NCBI RefSeq assembly: GCF_003477995.1
Contig: NZ_QUEM01000029.1
Location: 1-50,673 of the forward strand
DNA: 50,673 bases
From: Bacteroides sp. OF04-15BH
GTDB taxonomy: Bacteria > Bacteroidota > Bacteroidia > Bacteroidales > Bacteroidaceae
Reading direction: 5' to 3'
Each line of letters starts with the position of its first letter. The first letter of the stretch is position 1. The notes below the pieces were generated by a model. It was not told the DNA's origin. It saw only the letters and a program-made list of their open reading frames with translations, and did no database searches. A program made the translations under genes and the position numbers. Positions 26,823-34,240 of this stretch are shown here, piece after piece.

Positions 26823-27812
26823 TTATAGACGATCAGCCGGATAAGTCACGCCCCATTCCCTGCGCAATCCATCCAAAAGTTCCATGATATGCAGTGTCTC
26901 TGCATGAGGCATGTCTTCCGGCTCTATCATTCCCTTACGGATTGCTTCGATAGCAGCACGCACTTCATATTCATAGCCCGTGATCTGTGGAGGACAAGTA
27001 TAGACTCCGGTCTGCTGATGACTGGCATCATATACCGTCACCGTTTGTGGATTGTTGATATTATCGATAACCAGATAGCCCTTATCTCCCGATACGACTC
27101 CCATACGGTCATTGGCGCAACGGGCTGTGGTCTGCATCACGGCCATCTGTCCTTCGGGATAAATAAATGTCATGCTGTTCTGCAAATCTACTCCCAGTTC
27201 GTTCTTGCTACAGCAGGACAGGATGCGCTCCGGCGCATTCCCAAAGATCATAAAAGCGAGATTGATGGGATAAACACCCAAATCGAGCAAAGCCCCTCCA
27301 CACAATTCCGGCTTACGGATACGCTCCTTATCCTCTATCGGATACCCCAAGTTGGCAGTCAGCATATACGGACGGCCGATGAGTTCACCGGAATGTACCA
27401 TCCGGACAATCTCTTTGGAAAAAGGCATGTAACGGGTCCAGATTGCCTCGCCGAGAAAAACCTTTCGTTCACGGGCCAAAGCCACCAACTCTTCTGCCTG
27501 CGCCTTATTGGCGGTAAATGTCTTTTCGCACAGCACAGCCTTGTCGTGGAGCAGACAAAAACGCACCTGTTCATAATGATGAGAATGAGGAGTGGCCACA
27601 TAAATCAAATCCACATCGGGATCCTGTATCAGTTCCTCGTAAGAGCCATAAGCCTTTTCCACATTCCATTTATTCTGAAATTCTTGAGCTTTCTCCAGAC
27701 TGCGCGAAGCAATGGCATAAAGATGCGCGTCTGGCATGCGGCGCACCGTTTCGGCCATCAAGGCCGCAATATGACCGGCACCAATGATACCGACCCGAAA
27801 TAATTGATCCAT
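26823..27812 (-). CDS. Gfo/Idh/MocA-family oxidoreductase
   Basis: The 329-residue cytoplasmic protein starts with a Rossmann NAD(P)-binding motif (VGIIGAGHIAALMAETV) and has the conserved EKP-type motif as CEKTFT around residues 96-101, followed by the C-terminal alpha/beta domain (GGALLDLGVYPINLA). Family members oxidise or reduce sugars, inositols or dihydrodiols; the DLGVYP motif places it with the dimeric dihydrodiol/glucose-fructose-oxidoreductase type. The Pro to Thr change in EKP is common in this group. It is the last gene of the queA run, 53 bases after the GNAT gene. The substrate is unknown. Confidence 0.9.
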   Translation of the reverse strand: MDQLFRVGIIGAGHIAALMAETVRRMPDAHLYAIASRSLEKAQEFQNKWNVEKAYGSYEELIQDPDVDLIYVATPHSHHYEQVRFCLLHDKAVLCEKTFTANKAQAEELVALARERKVFLGEAIWTRYMPFSKEIVRMVHSGELIGRPYMLTANLGYPIEDKERIRKPELCGGALLDLGVYPINLAFMIFGNAPERILSCCSKNELGVDLQNSMTFIYPEGQMAVMQTTARCANDRMGVVSGDKGYLVIDNINNPQTVTVYDASHQQTGVYTCPPQITGYEYEVRAAIEAIRKGMIEPEDMPHAETLHIMELLDGLRREWGVTYPADRL

Positions 27813-27865
27813 ATTTTTGTCCTTTCTAAAGTATATTGTTCGTTAATCCTGAAAACGATATTCAT

Positions 27866-28369
27866 TTATTTTGCCGCTACCGGCAATAGTAACTGATAAT
27901 CGGCGACATCAAGCCATGTGCCAAACTTCTGGCCTACTTCCCGAAAACGAGATACCGGAACAAAGCCCAGTTTCTCATGCAACTGCTCACTGGCTGTATT
28001 CGGACAGGTAATACAGGCTATCAAAGCATGTACCCCTTGCGCTTCGGCATCGGTTATCAGTTGTTTCATCAACCGTGAACCGATTCCCCGTCCTTTTTCA
28101 TCGGGATGCACGTAAACGGTGGTTTCCCGCGTTCCGGCATAGGCTTCCTTCTCTTTCCAGCGATGCGCATAACAAAAGCCCACAACCCGTCCGTCGTCCT
28201 CACAGGTCCAGGCAATCCCTTCCTCACAAATGGCCTGCATTTTCCGGGCATAAGCCTCTGCATCCGGCACCTGCACATCAAATGTAATTGTGGTATGCTC
28301 AATATAATGGGCATAAATCTGCCGCATCGGCTCCCAGTCGGCAGGGATCATTCTCCGTATCACCATCAT
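27866..28369 (-). CDS. GNAT N-acetyltransferase, phosphinothricin-acetyltransferase-like
   Basis: The 167-residue protein has the GNAT acetyl-CoA site as RGIGSRL (in VHPDEKGRGIGSRLMKQ) and opens with IRRMIPADWEPMRQIYAHY, which resembles the PAT/MnaT group that acetylates amino acid analogues such as methionine sulfone or phosphinothricin. Two adjacent ATGs (28369 and 28366) are both possible starts. It lies between a NUDIX gene (11 bases upstream) and the oxidoreductase gene. The natural substrate cannot be told. Confidence 0.88.
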   Translation of the reverse strand: MMVIRRMIPADWEPMRQIYAHYIEHTTITFDVQVPDAEAYARKMQAICEEGIAWTCEDDGRVVGFCYAHRWKEKEAYAGTRETTVYVHPDEKGRGIGSRLMKQLITDAEAQGVHALIACITCPNTASEQLHEKLGFVPVSRFREVGQKFGTWLDVADYQLLLPVAAK

Positions 28370-28380
28370 AACTCTTTTTC

Positions 28381-28911
28381 TTAAGCCTTCTCTTTTAAGA
28401 AGAAGCGTCGGTATTCCATTTCAAAATTAGGCGTAAAGACTCCCTGCTCCAGTTGTGCGGTTATATCTTCCAGTTTCCAGAAAGCACCACCATCGGTTTC
28501 TCCGCTTGGCGCAATCGGACCGGCACAAGTACACCGGTAAGTAAAGACCAGCTCCTTTTCCACGTCTGATTCGTAGACATAAGTTTCCAAAAGTACCGGT
28601 TCAAAGTCTTTCAGTCCGAGTTCTTCGGCCGCTTCGCGCTTCAGGGCCATTTCGGCGTTCTCGCCCAAATCCACATGTCCGCCTACAGCAGTATCCCATT
28701 TGCCCGGCTGTATGGTTTTCCATTCCGGACGTTTTTGCAGATAAAGTTCTCCGGCTTCATTGAATACATGCAGATGCACCACCGGATGCAATGGCTTGCT
28801 GCCATCGTGACATTCTTTGCGGGTAGCCGCTCCGATAAGCAGACCGTTTTCGTCTACCAAAGGCAGCATTTCTGTATCGTCGTCTTTCTTTGTCTGTATC
28901 ATCATGTTCAA
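28381..28911 (-). CDS. NUDIX hydrolase
   Basis: The 176-residue protein has a complete Nudix box, from GGHVDLGENAEMALKREA to EELGL, with the catalytic Glu pair (REAAEELG). The N-terminal part (LPLVDENGLLIGAATRKECH) resembles the isopentenyl-diphosphate isomerase-like/YfcD group, but the Cys and Glu set of a true IDI is not obvious, so a nucleoside- or sugar-diphosphate hydrolase is more likely. It starts seven bases after the queA stop. Alternative starts at the neighbouring ATGs (residues 3 and 4) cannot be excluded. Confidence 0.9.
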   Translation of the reverse strand: MNMMIQTKKDDDTEMLPLVDENGLLIGAATRKECHDGSKPLHPVVHLHVFNEAGELYLQKRPEWKTIQPGKWDTAVGGHVDLGENAEMALKREAAEELGLKDFEPVLLETYVYESDVEKELVFTYRCTCAGPIAPSGETDGGAFWKLEDITAQLEQGVFTPNFEMEYRRFFLKEKA

Positions 28912-28918
28912 TCTTTAT

Positions 28919-30178
28919 TTAAGGAATCAGCAGAGAACTGTCACCATAACTCAGGAAACGGAAATCGTGTTCCAAAGCATAGTCATAAATCTTATGCCAG
29001 TCGCCATGCACAAAGGCGGATACCAGAAGCAACAGAGTGCTTTGCGGCTGATGGAAATTGGTGACCATCATCCGCACCACATGGTAAGTATAGCCCGGGG
29101 CGATGATAATCTGTGTGCTGGTGTGCAGGGCATTCAGTTCATTACGCTCCAGATAATCCAGGATATTCTGCAAGGCCTCCACGGTAGTCAAAGCCTCCGG
29201 ACGTCCGTCGGGTTCGCTGCCCTGCGGACGGGTCTGCTCGGCATATTCGTAAGGAGTCCATTGCTGCACATGCAGTTCCTCTTCCGAAGCATCAGGATGA
29301 GCTGCCAGATACACGCCGATGTAATACAAGCTTTCCAGCGTACGTACTGAAGTCGTTCCCACAGCAATACAGGCTCCTCCGTGCGCAATCAGTTTTTCGA
29401 TGGTCCGCTTGTTCACACAAATATATTCCGTATGCATTTCGTGTCCCTCGATTTCCTCGCTCTTCACAGGTTTGAAAGTACCGGCACCCACATGCAAGGT
29501 CACCTCCTCGCGGTCAATACCATGACGGTCCAAGGCTTCGAGCACCCGTTCTGTGAAATGCAGACCGGCAGTCGGTGCAGCTACACTTCCCTTGATTTTG
29601 GAATAAACGGTCTGATAAGTTTCCTTGTCACTCTCCTGAGTTTCCCGGTTCAAATACGGCGGAATCGGCAGTTCGCCCACAGCATCCAATATTTCAGCCC
29701 AAGTCACCTCATCACTGTTCCAGACAAAATCCACCTGATGACTGTTGCCGTGCATTTCGCCACGCGTCACGGTGAGTTCAATTTCCTGTCCGCGCACCGT
29801 AACGGTCCGCTTCAAGGCACCGCTTTTCCATTTCTTCAGGTTACCGATCATACAATACCAGCTGCAACTCCGAGTCTGCTGAAACATCAGCACATAGTCG
29901 TGCGGTACTGCAGGCTCCAGACAGAATACCTCGATCAGTGCGCCGGTTTCCTTACGGAAATGCAGGCGTGCCTGAATCACCTTCGTGTTGTTGAACACCA
30001 TCAGAGCCCCTTCGGGCAGATACTGAGGCAGATTCACGAAAGTATCTTCCTGAACTTCCCCTTTACGATACAGCAAAAGTTTGGACGAATCGCGCTCGGC
30101 TAAAGGAAATTTAGCAATTCGCTCATCCGGTAAATGATAATTAAAGTCTTTTATCTTAATATGTTTGGTTTCTTCCAT
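28919..30178 (-). CDS. queA: S-adenosylmethionine:tRNA ribosyltransferase-isomerase (QueA family)
   Basis: QueA transfers and isomerises the ribosyl part of S-adenosylmethionine to form epoxyqueuosine in tRNA anticodons. The 419-residue protein has the family's opening (IKDFNYHLPDERIAKFPLAERD), the VFNNTKVIQARLHF segment, the AAPTAGLHFT motif and VGAGTFKPV. It is about 60-70 residues longer than the classical enzyme; the extra length falls largely in the FCLEPAVPHDY and Y-E-Q-TRPQGSEP regions. From memory, Bacteroidetes often carry a longer QueA paralogue besides a classical one, so the symbol is tentative. It is the first gene of a four-gene minus-strand run. Confidence 0.88.
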   Translation of the reverse strand: MEETKHIKIKDFNYHLPDERIAKFPLAERDSSKLLLYRKGEVQEDTFVNLPQYLPEGALMVFNNTKVIQARLHFRKETGALIEVFCLEPAVPHDYVLMFQQTRSCSWYCMIGNLKKWKSGALKRTVTVRGQEIELTVTRGEMHGNSHQVDFVWNSDEVTWAEILDAVGELPIPPYLNRETQESDKETYQTVYSKIKGSVAAPTAGLHFTERVLEALDRHGIDREEVTLHVGAGTFKPVKSEEIEGHEMHTEYICVNKRTIEKLIAHGGACIAVGTTSVRTLESLYYIGVYLAAHPDASEEELHVQQWTPYEYAEQTRPQGSEPDGRPEALTTVEALQNILDYLERNELNALHTSTQIIIAPGYTYHVVRMMVTNFHQPQSTLLLLVSAFVHGDWHKIYDYALEHDFRFLSYGDSSLLIP

Positions 30179-30200
30179 GACTAATCTTTTAATTTAATTG

Positions 30201-30208
30201 CAAAATTA
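30201..30208 (-). promoter_or_regulatory. -7 box for queA run
   Basis: TAATTTTG on the minus strand matches TAnnTTTG, 23 bases before the queA start. A TTTG (30232-30235) lies 23 bases upstream, slightly beyond the ideal spacing. Confidence 0.5.
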
Positions 30209-30209
30209 A

Positions 30210-30217
30210 TATATTTG
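30210..30217 (+). promoter_or_regulatory. -7 box for DUF2027-Smr gene
   Basis: TATATTTG on the plus strand, one base from the opposing -7 box of queA. A TTTT tract at 30187-30190 could serve as a weak -33 element at 19-base spacing. The start codon is 33 bases downstream. Confidence 0.5.
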
Positions 30218-30249
30218 CAGTAAGATATAATCAAAAAGTCAGTTAAATC

Positions 30250-31386
30250 ATGAAGATAGGAGATAAAGTTAGATTCCTGAGCGAAGTAGGAGGCGGTGTC
30301 GTTACCGGCTTTCAGGACAAGGATACAGTGTTGGTACAGGATGAGGACGGCTTTGATATCCCCATGCTGATTCGTGAATGCGTCGTGGTAGATACCAACG
30401 ACTATAATATAGCCAAAGTCAATACGGGCACCCGTACCATTGACATGAAGGGTTCTTACGGCAGCGGTTTTACCGGCGGCGGCACTCCCAGCAGCCGTTT
30501 CCGTGCAGAGAAACCGGACACTCTGGTACATGCCTTCGATGATGATGAGGATGACAAGCCCATCACTTTCGAGCCGCGCCCTTTGGAGCGTCGCGACGGT
30601 GACAAGCTGAACATCTTCCTGGCCTTTGTGCCGACCACTCCGAAGGAAATGACCAGCACCAAGTTTGAGGCATATCTGGTGAACGACACCAACTACTACC
30701 TGAACTTTGTGTATATGAGCGCCGAGGGCAACAGTTGGAAACTGCGTCATCAGGCCATCGTGGAACCGAATACCAAACTTTTTGTTGAAGAATTCGGACG
30801 CGAGGAACTGAACGACATGGAGCGCGTCTGTGTGCAGGCTACCGCCTACAAGAAGAACAAACCGTTCCTGATCAAGCCAACCATCAATGCCACTTTCCGT
30901 ATCGACGCAGTGAAATTCTACAAGACACATACCTTCCAGCAGAGTGATTTCTTCGAGGAACCGGCTCTGATTTATGAGATTGTGCGCAACGATGTTCCGG
31001 CACGCGAGGTTTTCATTGATGCCGAGCAGATCAAGGAAGCACTGCTGAAAAAATCAACCGACGAAAAGCCGGTGCAGAAAGCCGGAAAACCGAAAAAGGA
31101 TAACGGCATTCTGGAGGTGGATCTGCATATCACCGAACTGCTGGACAGCACAGCCGGATTGAGCAACCGCGAAATGCTGAACCGCCAGCTGGAAGAGTTC
31201 AACAAAGTGATGGAAGCCAACAAAGGACAGAAGAACCGTAAGATTGTCTTCATTCACGGAAAAGGTGAAGGCGTGCTGCGCAATGCCCTGATCAAGGAAC
31301 TGAAGCACAAATACAAGAACTGTTCTTATCAGGATGCTTCTTTCCAGGAATATGGCTACGGAGCCACCATGGTAACCATTCATTAA
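30250..31386 (+). CDS. DUF2027 protein with C-terminal Smr domain
   Basis: The 378-residue cytoplasmic protein starts with an SH3-like beta segment (MKIGDKVRFLSEVGGGVVTG), continues with a DUF2027 beta-rich domain (about 95-275) and ends with a Smr domain (about 295-378: VDLHITELLD, then IVFIHGKGEGVLRNAL). Smr domains, as in MutS2, are nucleases or RNA/DNA binders, and MutS2 Smr proteins also act on collided ribosomes. The HGKGEGVL motif is intact. Fusion of DUF2027 to Smr is known in Bacteroidetes, but its function is unknown to me. The next gene is 12 bases downstream. Confidence 0.88.
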   Translation: MKIGDKVRFLSEVGGGVVTGFQDKDTVLVQDEDGFDIPMLIRECVVVDTNDYNIAKVNTGTRTIDMKGSYGSGFTGGGTPSSRFRAEKPDTLVHAFDDDEDDKPITFEPRPLERRDGDKLNIFLAFVPTTPKEMTSTKFEAYLVNDTNYYLNFVYMSAEGNSWKLRHQAIVEPNTKLFVEEFGREELNDMERVCVQATAYKKNKPFLIKPTINATFRIDAVKFYKTHTFQQSDFFEEPALIYEIVRNDVPAREVFIDAEQIKEALLKKSTDEKPVQKAGKPKKDNGILEVDLHITELLDSTAGLSNREMLNRQLEEFNKVMEANKGQKNRKIVFIHGKGEGVLRNALIKELKHKYKNCSYQDASFQEYGYGATMVTIH

Positions 31387-31398
31387 AAACCGTGTATC

Positions 31399-31605
31399 AT
31401 GAGAAAAATGCTTTGCCCGCAATGCAAAATCGGCGCCTTTTACGTGAAAAACGAGAAAGGCGACCGATGCCTGGTATATGTGGACGAGAACGGTGAGGTA
31501 TATACCAAATATCCCACGGATTCCCTTGAAGGATTTGATACTACGGTGGTTTACTGTCTGGGATGTTCCTGGAGCGGTTCTCCGAAACGATTAATTAAAT
31601 ACTAG
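31399..31605 (+). CDS. Small zinc-ribbon-like protein
   Basis: This 68-residue protein has two CxxC pairs, CPQC at residues 5-8 and CLGC at about 54-57, which form a likely zinc ribbon around an acidic beta-rich middle (YVDENGEVYTKYP). I do not recognise a named family. It follows the DUF2027-Smr gene by 12 bases and is surely cotranscribed. With that neighbour, a role in nucleic acid or ribosome handling is possible, but this is inference. Confidence 0.75.
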   Translation: MRKMLCPQCKIGAFYVKNEKGDRCLVYVDENGEVYTKYPTDSLEGFDTTVVYCLGCSWSGSPKRLIKY

Positions 31606-31741
31606 AGGTTTTTTATCAAAAAAGATTCGTAAAAGCCTTACTTTCTGTTAATTCATCCTTTTCATCTGCTATTTTTTTCGTAACTTTAAAGCGATAAAAA
31701 AATCATTAGTTGAATTGATTGAACAGAAAAAGTTATCATTT

Positions 31742-32230
31742 ATGAAATATATCATCGCATTACTTCTATTTTGTTTTACAGCAACCACCCAGGCTTTAGG
31801 CCAGAGATTACTCACCGACGAAGCAAGTTCCGTTACTGGAGAAGAGATAGTAGAAAGAGCGATGAAATATATCGGAGTTCCTTATCGTAGTGGAAACATG
31901 AATCCGAAAATCGGATTTGACTGTTCCGGATTTACCACTTATGTATTTAAAAAGGAAAATATCCTACTGACCCGTTCTTCACGTACACAGTTTCAGGAAG
32001 GAACCAAAGTGGAAGACAAAAAGGAACTGCAAAAAGGTGACTTGGTATTTTTCGGAGGTTCCGGCTCAAAAAAGACCATTGGACATGTCGGTATTGTGAC
32101 TGATGTCAATGAAGAAACCGGAGCATTTTCCTTCATCCATGCCAGCCGAAAAGGAATCTGCATCTCTTCGTCTACAGAGCCTTATTACAACAAGCGTTAT
32201 GTAGGAGCCAGAAGAGTTCTGGAAGCTTAA
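31742..32230 (+). CDS. NlpC/P60 (C40) peptidase
   Basis: I start at 31742, which gives a signal peptide (MKYIIALLLFCFTATTQALG) and 162 residues; the in-frame ATG at 31715 lies close behind a possible promoter and would spoil the signal. The C40 triad is C61 in GFDCSGF, H115 in IGHVGIV and H133 in FIHASR. The enzyme should cut D-Glu-diamino acid bonds in peptidoglycan stems in the periplasm. It has no extra cell-wall-binding domain. A possible promoter TAACTTTA (31681-31688) differs from consensus in one base. A terminator follows the gene. Confidence 0.92.
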   Translation: MKYIIALLLFCFTATTQALGQRLLTDEASSVTGEEIVERAMKYIGVPYRSGNMNPKIGFDCSGFTTYVFKKENILLTRSSRTQFQEGTKVEDKKELQKGDLVFFGGSGSKKTIGHVGIVTDVNEETGAFSFIHASRKGICISSSTEPYYNKRYVGARRVLEA

Positions 32231-32247
32231 CCCTAATAAATAAAATA

Positions 32248-32281
32248 AAAAAAGGATCGGATTTATCCGGTCCTTTTTTGT
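32248..32281 (+). terminator. Terminator after NlpC/P60 gene
   Basis: Arms AAAAAAGGATCGGA and TCCGGTCCTTTTTT pair around a four-base loop with one wobble pair and end in a T-run, 17 bases after the stop. Confidence 0.85.
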
Positions 32282-32285
32282 TTTT

Positions 32286-32353
32286 CCATTACCGCCCCGT
32301 CAGTAATCCATTACTGTGCTGAAAGTAATCCATTACTGACGGGGCGGTAATCC
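32286..32353. repeat. Long imperfect inverted repeat with 30-base arms
   Basis: The left arm (32286-32315) and right arm (32324-32353) are reverse complements except for two CC/GG dinucleotides, and enclose only eight bases. Each arm carries the sub-palindrome AGTAATCCATTACT, so that unit also occurs as a direct repeat. The element lies between the converging NlpC and PAP2 genes, 5 bases beyond the NlpC terminator and 37 bases beyond the PAP2 stop. It lacks a T-run on both sides, so it is not a typical terminator. A palindromic (REP-like) intergenic repeat or a protein-binding site is possible. Confidence 0.8.
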
Positions 32354-32390
32354 ATAAATCTTATAATATCAGTCAAAAAACAGCCTTGTT

Positions 32391-32957
32391 TCAGAACTTC
32401 ATGGAAGCATAGAGTCCATAACAACCAGGGGCTGCAACAGGCGTCAACACCACATCGTGCTTGCGCATAAAGGGACGTGTATAGATATAACTGCTTCCTA
32501 CACCGATGGCGGCACCCGCAGCCACATCCCACCAGTCGTGCTTCTTTCCGAACACGCGGGTCCAACCGACATAGGCCGACAGGGCGTATGCCGGTGCTCC
32601 CCACTTCCAGCCGTAACGGCGCTGGATGAAGGCTGCTGCCGTAAAGGCCGCAGAGGTATGCATCGAAGGAAAAGAATGGAAATCACTGTGGTCGGGACGT
32701 TCTTTCTTGACCAAGTACTTCAAGGCATAGGTCACACCTAGAGTGGTCACGCCCGACAGAGCGCCCTGCTTCAGTCCCTGCCAGTCTTTCTGCACCAGCA
32801 CTGCGGTCAGGCCTGCTGCCGCCAGCATACCTACCGCCACATCACCGCTGGTACGCACACCCCGTTGTGCCGGAGTTGGCTGAAACTCCTGTGCCCGTAC
32901 CGGCAAAAGGAACAGACACAAAAGGAACAATAAGGTTATTTTTTTCAGGACAACCAT
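32391..32957 (-). CDS. PAP2-superfamily phosphatase
   Basis: I start at 32957 (MVVLKKITLLFLLCLFL), giving 188 residues with an N-terminal signal or anchor segment ending near VRAQ. Phosphatase motifs are visible: KKERPDHS (KxxxxxxRP type), SFPSMHTSAAF in place of PSGH, and TRVFGKKHDWWDV with the catalytic His and Asp. It lacks several of the membrane helices of the larger PAP2 lipid phosphatases, so it may act as a periplasmic acid phosphatase or lipid phosphatase. It overlaps the end of dgkA by 13 bases. The pairing of a lipid kinase and a PAP2 phosphatase suggests roles in lipid phosphate recycling. Confidence 0.88.
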   Translation of the reverse strand: MVVLKKITLLFLLCLFLLPVRAQEFQPTPAQRGVRTSGDVAVGMLAAAGLTAVLVQKDWQGLKQGALSGVTTLGVTYALKYLVKKERPDHSDFHSFPSMHTSAAFTAAAFIQRRYGWKWGAPAYALSAYVGWTRVFGKKHDWWDVAAGAAIGVGSSYIYTRPFMRKHDVVLTPVAAPGCYGLYASMKF

Positions 32958-33325
32958 AATACAATTTTGGGAATAAAAATAATACAACCGATGATGGCCG
33001 CCGCAATGGCCAGAATCAGCACTGCACCGGATGCCAGATCCTTGGTGCGCTTGATGGCTTCGTCATACTCCTGAGTCACCCGATCGGCCAGGGCCTCTAC
33101 TGCGGAATTGACCGCCTCGGCTGCCAGCACCATACCGATGGCAAAAATCACGGCCGTCCATTCGGTCACACTGATGTCGAAAAAGAAACCGGCCACAATC
33201 ACGCACACTGCCGCAAAACAGTGTATCCAGGCATTGGCTTCCTGAGTAACCAGCAGAAAGATTCCGTGAAAGGCATAGCCGAAACTGCGCAAGCGCTTGC
33301 GCAAGGTAAAACCGTTATTCTTCAT
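32945..33325 (-). CDS. dgkA: Diacylglycerol kinase family membrane protein
   Basis: The 126-residue protein has about three hydrophobic helices and the family motif AEAVNSAVEALADRVTQEYDE with the conserved Glu and Asn of DgkA/undecaprenol kinase. RAT-like positively charged N-terminus and a KDLASGAVL segment at the third helix are typical. It phosphorylates diacylglycerol or undecaprenol in the inner membrane; the Gram-positive-like variants prefer undecaprenol, and sequence alone does not decide. It lies six bases after xth and overlaps the PAP2 gene by 13 bases. Confidence 0.92.
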   Translation of the reverse strand: MKNNGFTLRKRLRSFGYAFHGIFLLVTQEANAWIHCFAAVCVIVAGFFFDISVTEWTAVIFAIGMVLAAEAVNSAVEALADRVTQEYDEAIKRTKDLASGAVLILAIAAAIIGCIIFIPKIVLWLS

Positions 33326-33331
33326 CGGAGA

Positions 33332-34087
33332 TTAGAAATTGATCTGCACCTCTACCGGACAGTGGTCGGAACCGAAGATGTCGGTATGAATCTGGGCACT
33401 CTCGAGTTTCTCTTCCAGACGCGAAGACACCACAAAGTAGTCAATACGCCACCCGGCGTTCTTTTCACGCGCCTTGAAGCGGTAAGACCACCAGGAATAG
33501 ATGTTCTCCATATCGGGATAGAAATAACGGAAAGAATCGGTAAAACCGCTGTCGAGCAGATTCTGGAACTGCTCGCGTTCCTCGTCCGTAAAACCGGCAT
33601 TGCGACGGTTGGTCTTGGGGTTCTTCAAATCAATCTCCTTGTGAGCCACATTCAGGTCTCCGCACAGCACCACGGGCTTTTTGGCATCCAGTTCGCGGAT
33701 ATAGGCCTGAAAGTCGCGCTCCCACTCCATACGATAGTCCAAGCGTTTCAATCCGTCCTGTGAATTCGGGGTGTAGACGGTCACCATATAAAAGTCCGGC
33801 ATCTCAAGTGTGATGACACGGCCTTCGTGGTCATGCACCTCTTTTCCGATTCCATAAGCCACCGACAACGGTTCGTGCTTTGTGAAAATCGCCGTACCCG
33901 AATAGCCTTTCTTTTCGGCATAGTTCCAGTAAGAATGATAGCCCTCAAACTCCAGATCCAACTGTCCGGCCTGCATCTTCGTTTCCTGCAGGCAGAAGAA
34001 ATCCGCGTCCAGACGGGAAAACGCCTCGCGGAATCCTTTGTCGCAACAAGCCCGCAAGCCGTTGACATTCCATGATATAAACTTCAT
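33332..34087 (-). CDS. xth: Exodeoxyribonuclease III (AP endonuclease)
   Basis: This cytoplasmic base-excision repair enzyme cuts at abasic sites and degrades DNA 3' ends. The 251-residue protein has all family motifs: SWNVNGLRA, CLQETKM with the metal-binding Glu, GDLNVAH with Asp and Asn, and the closing GSDHCPVEV with the Asp-His pair. WRIDYFVVS gives the conserved Asp before the last motif. It is the first gene in a run with dgkA and PAP2, and a well-spaced promoter lies upstream. Confidence 0.96.
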   Translation of the reverse strand: MKFISWNVNGLRACCDKGFREAFSRLDADFFCLQETKMQAGQLDLEFEGYHSYWNYAEKKGYSGTAIFTKHEPLSVAYGIGKEVHDHEGRVITLEMPDFYMVTVYTPNSQDGLKRLDYRMEWERDFQAYIRELDAKKPVVLCGDLNVAHKEIDLKNPKTNRRNAGFTDEEREQFQNLLDSGFTDSFRYFYPDMENIYSWWSYRFKAREKNAGWRIDYFVVSSRLEEKLESAQIHTDIFGSDHCPVEVQINF

Positions 34088-34115
34088 ATTTCTTTCTTAT
34101 AAAGGGTTAGTGCTG

Positions 34116-34146
34116 CAAAAATACGCTTTATTTCCTTCCGTTCAAA
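34116..34146 (-). promoter_or_regulatory. Bacteroides-type promoter for xth-dgkA-PAP2
   Basis: On the minus strand TTTG (34143-34146), a 19-base spacer and TATTTTTG (34116-34123) match the full consensus. The start codon is 28 bases further on. Confidence 0.7.
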
Positions 34147-34185
34147 GAAATGGCCGGGCAATGACCCGCCTTGAAAAAGATTCAT

Positions 34186-34193
34186 TAACTTTG
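34186..34193 (+). promoter_or_regulatory. -7 box for EEP lipoprotein gene
   Basis: TAACTTTG matches TAnnTTTG, 47 bases before the start. The -33 element is not clear. Confidence 0.45.
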
Positions 34194-34240
34194 CAGCACA
34201 TTTCTTATCTTAATCCTAGAAAAACAAAATCATTTTACCG

